A DNA stretch of 36,158 nucleotides from Marinifilaceae bacterium. GTDB lineage: Bacteria > Bacteroidota > Bacteroidia > Bacteroidales > Marinifilaceae. The stretch lies in assembly GCA_025210485.1 (NCBI GenBank), contig JAOARN010000088.1, forward strand, positions 1-36,158, given 5' to 3'. Shown here in pieces: positions 1 to 7,067 of this stretch. The translations under genes were made by a program, and so were the position numbers. Below the pieces are notes generated by a model. The model did not search any database and was not told the DNA's origin. It saw only the letters and a list, made by a program, of their open reading frames with translations. Each line of letters begins with the position of its first letter. The first letter of the stretch is position 1.

Positions 1-126
1 CAACAAAGCCCAATGCAACGCATTGAGCTAAATAACAATAAAAAAGAAAAGGCTGAAAGCCTGAAATATCAAATTATTTCCAGAAAAAGTATGGACGATG
101 TCATTTTATGGGAATATGATTTTTGA
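1..126 (+). CDS. 3' end of an unknown protein (partial)
   Basis: Frame 1 is open from the first base to a TGA at 124-126 and gives the last 41 residues of a protein that begins outside the window. The tail is rich in Lys, Glu and Asn and ends in VILWEYDF. I do not recognise a family. The piece has no in-frame stop and a charged-then-hydrophobic composition, which suits a real C-terminus, but 41 codons are too few to be sure. It lies on the same strand as pta, more than a kilobase upstream of it, so it is not part of that operon. Confidence 0.45.
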   Translation, partial: QQSPMQRIELNNNKKEKAESLKYQIISRKSMDDVILWEYDF

Positions 127-223
127 ATCTGAAAATAAAATTCATCATCTTAGCTGAAAGACATATATACGACAGCCAAAACATTGTTGTATTTGTTTCC
201 GTAATAAATTAAATATAAGGTTC

Positions 224-496
224 ACAGCTAGCCTATGAAAAAGATCTCATACATTACAAATCATTAAGTCTATAGAAATCCTAATTAGGATTCATTGATT
301 TTATCAAAGCTTCTTTTATAATCTTGGAGTGCTCAAAAATTTGATATCAACTACAAGAAAAAGCATGAAAAATATTTTTCATACAAATTTAATCACTTGA
401 AAAGACAATAACACATCTAAAATCAATAATATAAGGAAAGAGGAGTATTGAAAAATAAAGGGTAATTTCTTTATAAGTTTTGCATAGGCTAGCTGT
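224..496. repeat. Spaced 14-bp inverted repeat pair
   Basis: ACAGCTAGCCTATG at 224-237 is matched by its exact reverse complement at 483-496. The 245 bases between them include one dispersed repeat module. The ends could mark the remains of a small non-coding mobile element, but no target-site duplication or transposase is visible, so the nature of the pair is open. Confidence 0.4.
241..320. repeat. Dispersed repeat module B, copy 1
   Basis: This roughly 80-bp segment starts AAGATCTCATACATTACAAA and ends ATCAAAGCTTCTTTTA. It aligns almost end to end with 19342-19420, with a shared central palindrome-like CCTAATTAGGATTCAT. Both copies lie in gene-free DNA. It is non-coding and its function is unknown. 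Confidence 0.65.
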
Positions 497-644
497 AAGC
501 CTGAAATGAAAAATTAAAAGGAATATAATTAAATTATATTTTCAGAATCAAAGTATAAGGAAAACAGCCCAATTGATTGGTTTATTGAAAATTGATTTCA
601 GCTCGATTTTATAAAAAATCTTAATGAGTTGTTGTGGTACTCTA

Positions 645-880
645 CCGGTAGTCTATGCAAAAGATAGCTTGTTTTTCCTTTTAAATTATTTCTATATTTG
701 GAGGATATACGAGTATGAAGAATCTCATGATTTCAATAGCACGACTCTTTGAATTATGGTAGATGTTTCGCAAGCTCAACATTACGTTCCCTCTTCCTGA
801 TATCGATACTACTATTCGTCATCTTAAAGCGAAGCACGATCGAAAGATTTCTTCTTCGTTCTTTTGATTAGAAAGGGTTT
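645..880. repeat. Dispersed repeat module A, copy 1
   Basis: From CCGGTA onward this segment aligns with 18334-18516, sharing AAAAGATAGCTTG, ATATACGAG, AGCACGACTC and GATGTTTCGCAAGCTC-like blocks. Its middle also aligns with 19187-19330. The blocks TTTCGCAAGCTCAACATTACG and CGTCATCTTAAAGCGAAGC are imperfect inverted partners, so the repeat can fold. Similar GTCATCTTGAGC/GTTTCGACTAC-type intergenic repeats are familiar in Bacteroidota genomes; this identification is from memory of the family's look, not from a search. Confidence 0.6.
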
Positions 881-1160
881 GTAGTCCCTTAGTTTTTAAG
901 AGGTGAAGTGTTTGCTAATAATTTATAGTGCTTTCATGAATAGATTTTTTACCTTAAAATGTTAATTTTTGATTGTTTAAAATAAATAGTTAATCGAAGG
1001 CTGCTTTTGATTTTAAGGTAAATAGTCAAATCTCGATTATGACTAAGTAATCATATTAAAATATTTGCTTGTTTTTTCAAGTTTACACATTTTTGTATTC
1101 AGATACATAGTTGTAATAACTGTTGTTTGCATATTTTTGCTTCTATCAAGCATGTATTAT

Positions 1161-1190
1161 TTAAACTAATTCTATATTGAATTAGTTTAA
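1161..1190. promoter_or_regulatory. Perfect 12-bp palindrome upstream of the pta promoter
   Basis: TTAAACTAATTC and its exact reverse complement GAATTAGTTTAA flank a 6-base spacer. No T-run follows on either strand, so a terminator is unlikely. It lies about 55 bases upstream of the proposed pta -7 element, a position that suits a regulator binding site. The regulator cannot be named. Confidence 0.4.
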
Positions 1191-1242
1191 GAAAATTAGC
1201 AATTTTTATGATTAAAGGAATCTAAAGTTTGCGTTTTATTCA

Positions 1243-1250
1243 TACATTTG
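1243..1250 (+). promoter_or_regulatory. Likely pta-ackA promoter, -7 element
   Basis: TACATTTG fits the Bacteroidota consensus TAnnTTTG and lies 36 bases before the pta ATG, giving a short leader. I do not see a clear -33 TTTG at the usual distance, so the call rests on the -7 element and position. Confidence 0.5.
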
Positions 1251-1286
1251 CAAAGTCGAGATTACAAAAATTAAAATTATTCCATA

Positions 1287-2288
1287 ATGGACTTATTGCA
1301 ACAAATAAAGCAAAATGCTAGTCAGCACAATAAGAGAATTGTTCTACCAGAAGGAACAGAAGAAAGAACTCTTAAGGCTGCTGACATTATCATTGAAGAA
1401 GGTATCGCACAAATTATTTTGATTGGAGAAATAGCAACAATCAAATCAGAGGCGGAGCGTTTAGGATTAAAAAATATTGATAAAGCAACATTAATTGATC
1501 CTAAAAATCATGAAAAAAAGCAAGCATATGCTGAATTATTATTCGAATTAAGAAAATCGAAAGGTATCAGCATGGAAAAAGCAATTGCTTTAACTGAAGA
1601 TCCTCTTTATTTGGCAACACTTATGATTAAATCAGGTGATGCTGATGGTGAAGTAGCAGGTGCTTTAAACGCAACTGGTGATGTGTTGCGTCCAGCTTTC
1701 CAAATCGTAAAAACAATGCCTGGTATTTCAGTAGTTTCTGGAGCATTTATTATGATTATGAACGATAAGCAATTTGGAGATAACGGTATGATGGTATTCG
1801 CTGATTGTGCTGTACATCCAAATCCAACTGCTGAGGAATTAGCAGAAATTGCTGTTGCTACAGCAAAAACAACTAAAGCTATTGCTCAAATGGATCCAAG
1901 AGTAGCAATGTTAAGTTTCTCAACTAAGGGATCTGCTAAGCACGAAATGGTTGACAAGGTGGTGAAAGCTACAGAACTTGCTAAAGAAATGGCTCCTGAA
2001 TTCCAAATTGATGGTGAAATGCAAGCAGATGCCGCTATTGTTGAGGCAGTAGGTGCTAGCAAAGCTCCTGGAAGCCCAGTAGCTGGTAAAGCTAATGTTT
2101 TGGTATTCCCAACTCTTGAGGTAGGTAATATTTCATATAAGTTAGTACAAAGAATTGCTGGTGCTCAGGCTATTGGTCCTGTACTTCAAGGAATGGCTGC
2201 TCCAATTAACGATTTGTCTCGCGGATGTTCGGTGAGTGATATTGTTAACTTGGTTGCAATTACGGCTAACCAGGCTGCTGGAATGTAA
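1287..2288 (+). CDS. pta: Phosphate acetyltransferase
   Basis: It converts acetyl-CoA and phosphate to acetyl phosphate and CoA in the cytoplasm, the first step of the acetate-forming, ATP-yielding pathway. At 333 residues it is the short single-domain form, without the N-terminal regulatory domains of enterobacterial Pta. Family-typical segments are IVLPEGTEERTLKAA near residue 18, the SGDADGEVAGA region near 114, a Met-rich VSGAFIMIMN near 150 and the C-terminal SRGCSVSDIVNLVAITANQA. The start is the only upstream ATG and follows the TACATTTG element closely. ackA begins 48 bases downstream with no terminator between, so the two genes form one operon and work in sequence. The call is firm; phosphate butyryltransferase is the only near alternative, and the ackA partner argues against it. 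Confidence 0.96.
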   Translation: MDLLQQIKQNASQHNKRIVLPEGTEERTLKAADIIIEEGIAQIILIGEIATIKSEAERLGLKNIDKATLIDPKNHEKKQAYAELLFELRKSKGISMEKAIALTEDPLYLATLMIKSGDADGEVAGALNATGDVLRPAFQIVKTMPGISVVSGAFIMIMNDKQFGDNGMMVFADCAVHPNPTAEELAEIAVATAKTTKAIAQMDPRVAMLSFSTKGSAKHEMVDKVVKATELAKEMAPEFQIDGEMQADAAIVEAVGASKAPGSPVAGKANVLVFPTLEVGNISYKLVQRIAGAQAIGPVLQGMAAPINDLSRGCSVSDIVNLVAITANQAAGM

Positions 2289-2336
2289 GATTCCTAATAA
2301 AAAAATATACATAGAAATTTTAGATAATATATAAAA

Positions 2337-3542
2337 ATGAAAGTTTTAGTTTTAAACTGTGGTAGTTCTTCATTGAAATATCAACTTTTAGACATGGGAA
2401 CTGAAGCTACTTTGTTAGCTAAAGGATTAGTAGAACGTATTGGTTTGGATAATGGTATTCTTACTCACAAACCTGAAGGGAAAGATAAATTTGAGCTTAC
2501 TCAAGCTATTCCTAATCACAGTGTTGGTATCAATCTTGTTTTAGATGCATTAGTAAATCCTGAACATGGTGTGATATCTGATCTTAAAGAAATTGAAGCT
2601 GCTGGTCACCGTGTAGCTCATGGTGGTGAATTCTTCAATGACAGTGCTTTAATTGATGAGAAAGCAAAAGAAAATATTGCTGCTTGTTGCGAATTAGCTC
2701 CTTTGCATAATCCTGCAAACCTAGAAGGTATTCTTTCTATGGAAAAATTATTACCAGGATTACCTCAAGTTGCTGTATTTGACACTTCATTCCACCAAAC
2801 TATTCCTGCAAAAGCATATATGTATGGATTACCTTACGAGTGTTATGAAAAATATAGAGTTCGCAAGTATGGTTTCCACGGAACAAGTCACAAATTTGTT
2901 GCAAACAAAGCTTGTGATATTCTAGGATGGAACATCGAAGATAAAAAAATAGTTACTTGTCACTTAGGTAATGGTGCTTCTATTTGTGCTGTTGATGGTG
3001 GTAAATCAGTTGAAACTTCAATGGGTTTTACTCCTAATGAAGGTTTGTTGATGGGTACTAGAACTGGTAATGTTGACTTGGGAGCTTTATTATATATTGC
3101 TGAAAAAAGAGACTTATCTATCGAGGATACTAATAAATTAATTAATAAAGAATCTGGTTTAGCTGGTGTTTCTGGTATTTCATCTGATATGAGAGATTTA
3201 GAGAACGAAGCTGAAAAAGGAAATGAAAGAGCTCAACTTGCTCTTGATATGTTTGCTTACAGAGTTAAAAGATTTATTGGTTCTTATGCTGCTTCAATGG
3301 GTGGTGTTGATTTGGTTATTTTTACTGGTGGTATTGGTGAAAATGATATCGTTTCTCGTGAAAAAATCATTACAGGTTTTGAATATATGGGAATCGACTT
3401 TGATGCTCAGAAAAACGATGGACTTAGAGGTAAGGATGCAATCATAACTAAAGATGATTCAAGAGTGAAAGCTATGGTTATCACTACAGATGAAGAATTA
3501 GTAATTGCTTCAGATACTCAAAGATTAGTTGATGCAAAATAG
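2337..3542 (+). CDS. ackA: Acetate kinase
   Basis: It transfers the phosphate of acetyl phosphate to ADP, giving acetate and ATP. The 401-residue length is normal for the family. Visible signatures are the N-terminal phosphate-binding VLNCGSSSLKYQL (residues 4-16), the YGFHGTSH block carrying a catalytic His, the adenosine-site TCHLGNGASICAV, the MGTRTGNVDLG block with a conserved Arg, and TGGIGENDIVSRE near the C-terminus. It follows pta directly and is closed by a strong hairpin terminator, so the operon consists of just these two genes. Confidence 0.97.
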   Translation: MKVLVLNCGSSSLKYQLLDMGTEATLLAKGLVERIGLDNGILTHKPEGKDKFELTQAIPNHSVGINLVLDALVNPEHGVISDLKEIEAAGHRVAHGGEFFNDSALIDEKAKENIAACCELAPLHNPANLEGILSMEKLLPGLPQVAVFDTSFHQTIPAKAYMYGLPYECYEKYRVRKYGFHGTSHKFVANKACDILGWNIEDKKIVTCHLGNGASICAVDGGKSVETSMGFTPNEGLLMGTRTGNVDLGALLYIAEKRDLSIEDTNKLINKESGLAGVSGISSDMRDLENEAEKGNERAQLALDMFAYRVKRFIGSYAASMGGVDLVIFTGGIGENDIVSREKIITGFEYMGIDFDAQKNDGLRGKDAIITKDDSRVKAMVITTDEELVIASDTQRLVDAK

Positions 3543-3573
3543 GAATTTTTATTCCAGTTTAAATAAAATCAAC

Positions 3574-3609
3574 AATGCCTAAGAATTTATATTCTTAGGC
3601 ATTTTTTTT
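3574..3609 (+). terminator. Rho-independent terminator of pta-ackA
   Basis: A perfect 13-bp stem (AATGCCTAAGAAT with ATTCTTAGGCATT) closes over a 4-base loop and runs into eight T residues. It lies 32 bases after the ackA stop. The core GCCTAAGA/TCTTAGGC recurs in the terminator at 15916-15954. Confidence 0.9.
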
Positions 3610-3730
3610 GGTGTAAATTTTTTTGTTTATCATATTATTGTTAGTTTGTCGGCGTTGATAGTGTTTAAAGATGTGTTTATTAGTCTATTGGGTGTCATTG
3701 CTTGTTTTTTAAATTTAATATAAAATAATA

Positions 3731-5113
3731 ATGGGTAATTCAGCTAGTCAAGTACGAAAGCTTGATAAAAATAAAGGGATAGAACAGGAAGCTCCAGTGA
3801 AAAAGTCGAATGAGCGATTATATAATTTTGTAAGAGAATTATTTGAAAATTCTGACAATTCTAAAGAAATCTCAAATAGTTTAATTGATATTTTTCAGGA
3901 AGTTGCAAGATATGGTAAAAATCAAATAAAAATTGAGCAATCTAAACTGGTGAATCAGTTCAATCTGCTGAAACCATTTTTTGATAAATTTACATTTGAG
4001 TGTAGTAAAGATTATCCTGTAGATGAAAACTATGAAGAAATAAATACATTACATGAATTATATGAAAAAAAGCAACTTATTATTGAAGGAGAAAATTTGT
4101 TTTCTAAGATTCTAGATAATTTTCACATTCCCAAATTGTGGGCATTGTTTATAGATGGAGATGATTGGAATAGAGGATGTTATGTTTATAATAATACAAA
4201 TCAAAGAACTGAGGAGTATTATATTGAATCATGTATCCTATTGTTTTTGTATTGTTTGTGGTATTTTGATGATAAGGATATCGAGAATTTAAGTTTTGAA
4301 GACTATTTAAGAATGAGGAAACTTCTAACTTATTTTGAATCTTCTTCATATGAGGGTAATTGTAATTTATATTCTGACCTGAAGTATGAAAGAAAAATTA
4401 ATCATTCAATTTCATTAGAAAAAGATGATATCGAAAAAGAGAGAGATCGGGTATTAAATATTTTTTATGAAGATATTAGTAGTTCTTTTAATCCAAATAA
4501 TGATTTTAAAGATTTGAAGTTTAATAAAGTTGATAAACATGATAAAGGCGAAGACAAAAATAAAAGCGATAATATTAATATAGGAAACAAAGAGAACTTA
4601 ATATATATTAAAGAGGAAAAAATTATCAAAAGACAGAATGAACTATTATCTGTAAAGTATATTAAGGATGAAGATATCGAATCATTTTTAGGGAATTTGC
4701 CAATTGCCGTTTTATCAGATAATAATGTTAATCTTATAGGATTTTCAGAACCTGATACAGCCAAAATAATTTTTGATTTAATTATACGCCTATATAAATT
4801 TAGAATTAAATCTAATGTCGATTTTAAAACCGCCTTTGATGAGTTGATAAGAAATTTGGAAAGACTACACTTGTTTTTTGATGCAAATACCCGTTTGCAT
4901 TGGATAATTGAATCAGTTTTTCTAATAAAAAAAGGATATCTGCCTCGTATATATCAAAATACTGGGGATAGATATACTTATAAAAAACGTTTTGAAGTAA
5001 GATACATTAAAAATGCCTTAGAAAATACAATAAATTACATTATGAAAATTAATAAAATGGCTTTAAGTAAGGATGAAAATATTAAAAAAATGAATACGAA
5101 GCAGTCATTTTAA
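3731..5113 (+). CDS. Fic/Doc-like protein with N-myristoylation-like start
   Basis: No family match can be proven by eye, but residues 380-388 read HLFFDANTR. This fits the Fic/Doc core HxFx(D/E)(A/G)NxR and is closest to the Doc type (phage P1 Doc has HIFNDANKR). The hydrophobic helix after it (WIIESVFLIKKGYLP) also fits a Fic fold. Fic enzymes transfer AMP, and Doc phosphate, to protein hydroxyls. The N-terminus MGNSASQ matches the PROSITE N-myristoylation pattern. The next Met is near residue 195, so the start is well set. Residues 136-202 (LWALFIDGDD onward) are shared with the next protein. A charged Lys/Asp/Asn linker covers about 255-300. SSSYEG near 204-209 fits the Fic inhibitory [S/T]xxxE[G/N] pattern, but the paralogue lacks it, so it may be chance. 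It probably starts a transcript with the next gene, 56 bases away. Activity and target are unknown. Confidence 0.6.
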   Translation: MGNSASQVRKLDKNKGIEQEAPVKKSNERLYNFVRELFENSDNSKEISNSLIDIFQEVARYGKNQIKIEQSKLVNQFNLLKPFFDKFTFECSKDYPVDENYEEINTLHELYEKKQLIIEGENLFSKILDNFHIPKLWALFIDGDDWNRGCYVYNNTNQRTEEYYIESCILLFLYCLWYFDDKDIENLSFEDYLRMRKLLTYFESSSYEGNCNLYSDLKYERKINHSISLEKDDIEKERDRVLNIFYEDISSSFNPNNDFKDLKFNKVDKHDKGEDKNKSDNINIGNKENLIYIKEEKIIKRQNELLSVKYIKDEDIESFLGNLPIAVLSDNNVNLIGFSEPDTAKIIFDLIIRLYKFRIKSNVDFKTAFDELIRNLERLHLFFDANTRLHWIIESVFLIKKGYLPRIYQNTGDRYTYKKRFEVRYIKNALENTINYIMKINKMALSKDENIKKMNTKQSF

Positions 5114-5169
5114 GATTTTGTCAGTATGTTAAATTATAGTTTGTTGTAAGCATTGTAAATATCAGATTT

Positions 5170-6969
5170 ATGGGTAGTTGTATATGTAAGGGGGAAAAGC
5201 CTAATCTTAGTAGGAATATTAACGAGATTCATACCGAGGAAAAAAAACTTAAAATTGAAAAATCCGATTATAATAAGATATTTGATAATGGCAGGAATGA
5301 ATTATTTAGCTTTGTTGATGCTGTTATTAAGTTTGAGAGAGATAGGCGTAAAAAAACAGAAGGAGAAGATAAAGAAAATAAAAATCTCTTAAAGGGAAAA
5401 GATTTTATCGCTAATGAAAAACTTATAGGAGAAGAAGAGAAAGAAGAGGATAATGATAAAGAACCAAAAAAGCGAAATAATAATAAGCATAAAAAGAATA
5501 AAGAGAATAAAAACGGTAATCTGGATTCAAAATTGATTTTAGATACTTTTTGTGATATTTTCTGTGAAATGAATCAATCTCTTGGTGAAGAACAGGATTT
5601 TAATTCAGAGAAAGAAAAACGAGAGCTGCAGTTAAATAAATTAGATCCATTTTTTGCTTTATTTCGAGGTGGTGGTATAGAAAGTGATATTAATTATTGG
5701 GATGTAGATGCGATTCAAGAAAGTTTTCATTGCAAGGGTTTCGAATTTATATTTGAGTATGTTGAATTATCTTCACTTTGGAAATTGTTTATAGATGGAA
5801 AAGATCATTATCGTTCTTGGTATGCTTATGAGAATGATGGAGGTGAAAATAAATCTAGAAATGAGAATAATTATTTAGCTTCTTGTTTCTTAGCATTCTT
5901 TTGGTTATGTGACCATTTTGCTAAAAATCCGAATCAAGAATTTGATTTTTCGATGTACAGAACATTAAGATATTTATCAACTTATTTTAAAATTTGTGAT
6001 AATATATCTGTTTTGAATTCGAATGTTCAAAAAATAGAAAATCAACAGTTTGATGATAAAAACTTTAATTCAGAAACTTATCAAAACCAATTAAGAGTCA
6101 TAGACGATATTAGGTATGGGTTTGGATGCCAGAAAGATGAAAATTTGCCAAAAATTCGTTTCTTGAATATTTACCTTGAGGATATTTTTGATATTGTTCG
6201 CGAGAAGGATATTATTCCAAAAGAAATTATTAATCCAAATTCTTTGTTGTTTAATGCTTGTTTTTTAAAAAAGAATCTTAAAGACTTACTGGTGCAGCCA
6301 GAAGAGTTGCAAAAGGCTATTCAAGAGGAGTTGTTGTGTTTGATTGATATCTCTGAAAAGAATAATTATAGTAATAAAGACTCAGTTAGAGAAACTTTAG
6401 TTAAATATAGTGAAGAATTGGCCAATATAAAATTAGATAATCAAAATATTTATGATTTTGGAGGAAGGTTAAGAGATTTTTATTTTTCGGAAAGATTTGT
6501 GGATTTTTTGATAGATTTACTTTGTGATCGTATAAGATTATTTATAAATAAATATAGTCTGTCTAGTGATGAGTCTTTAGAAGATTATTTAATTGGTGTA
6601 GAAAGTCAAGGGTTTTTATATTTACCTTATCTTAACGAGGAAAAATTGAAAGACAAATACGATAATCTTAAAAACAAATTTCAAAATAAATTTCCTATAG
6701 AAAGCTTTGAGAAATTTAAAGAATGGATTTTAAGACTTGATATAGCACATTTGTTTAATGATGCAAATACACGAACCAACTTAATTTTGGAGCTTGCTTA
6801 TATGTTTTTTATAGGACTAATACCCCCTGACTATAATGACCCAAATGAAAGATACCAAGGAATGAATAAGATAGATGAAATGCAAAATCAAGGGAAACAA
6901 AGATTTTGTAAATATATGATTAAGGAGAGGATAAGAAATATATTAAAAACACATGGTTTTATTGGCTAG
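5170..6969 (+). CDS. Fic/Doc-like paralogue with MGSCIC N-terminus
   Basis: This 599-residue paralogue of the preceding protein carries HLFNDANTRT at residues 527-536, the best Doc-like motif in the window, followed by a hydrophobic helix and GLIPP as in Fic folds. The Lys at the Doc KR position, or Gly in AMPylators, is Thr here in both paralogues, so the type of transfer cannot be predicted. The N-terminus MGSCICKG fits the N-myristoylation pattern and adds Cys4 and Cys6, the layout of doubly acylated eukaryotic proteins. The next Met is near residue 134, which supports the start. Residues 60-120 are a low-complexity Lys/Glu/Asn linker. The shared module LWKLFIDGKD...TYF covers about 203-273. 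No signal peptide or membrane segment is seen. Membrane targeting after acylation, in a host or by a bacterial enzyme, is inference. Confidence 0.6.
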   Translation: MGSCICKGEKPNLSRNINEIHTEEKKLKIEKSDYNKIFDNGRNELFSFVDAVIKFERDRRKKTEGEDKENKNLLKGKDFIANEKLIGEEEKEEDNDKEPKKRNNNKHKKNKENKNGNLDSKLILDTFCDIFCEMNQSLGEEQDFNSEKEKRELQLNKLDPFFALFRGGGIESDINYWDVDAIQESFHCKGFEFIFEYVELSSLWKLFIDGKDHYRSWYAYENDGGENKSRNENNYLASCFLAFFWLCDHFAKNPNQEFDFSMYRTLRYLSTYFKICDNISVLNSNVQKIENQQFDDKNFNSETYQNQLRVIDDIRYGFGCQKDENLPKIRFLNIYLEDIFDIVREKDIIPKEIINPNSLLFNACFLKKNLKDLLVQPEELQKAIQEELLCLIDISEKNNYSNKDSVRETLVKYSEELANIKLDNQNIYDFGGRLRDFYFSERFVDFLIDLLCDRIRLFINKYSLSSDESLEDYLIGVESQGFLYLPYLNEEKLKDKYDNLKNKFQNKFPIESFEKFKEWILRLDIAHLFNDANTRTNLILELAYMFFIGLIPPDYNDPNERYQGMNKIDEMQNQGKQRFCKYMIKERIRNILKTHGFIG

Positions 6970-7067
6970 GTTTGGAAAATATGTGATAATTAAATTTTGC
7001 ATTTAGCTTATAAAATTAACATATTTGTAATAATATGTTTCAAAGAATTTAATATCTTCTTCAATAT

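Larger units (their letters stand above)
127..1286. other. Gene-free stretch with degenerate repeats, upstream of pta
   Basis: No convincing reading frame was found on either strand. The stretch holds two repeat modules that recur near 18.3-19.4 kb (entries at 241-320 and 645-880), a spaced 14-bp inverted pair (224-237 and 483-496), a 12-bp palindrome (1161-1190) and the likely pta promoter (1243-1250). The rest is AT-rich with no feature I can support. Confidence 0.6.

Noticed and set aside
4328..4345. Fic inhibitory motif SSSYEG in the first Fic-like protein
   Set aside because: It fits [S/T]xxxE[G/N], but it is not kept in the paralogue and lies far from the Fic core, so chance is likely.
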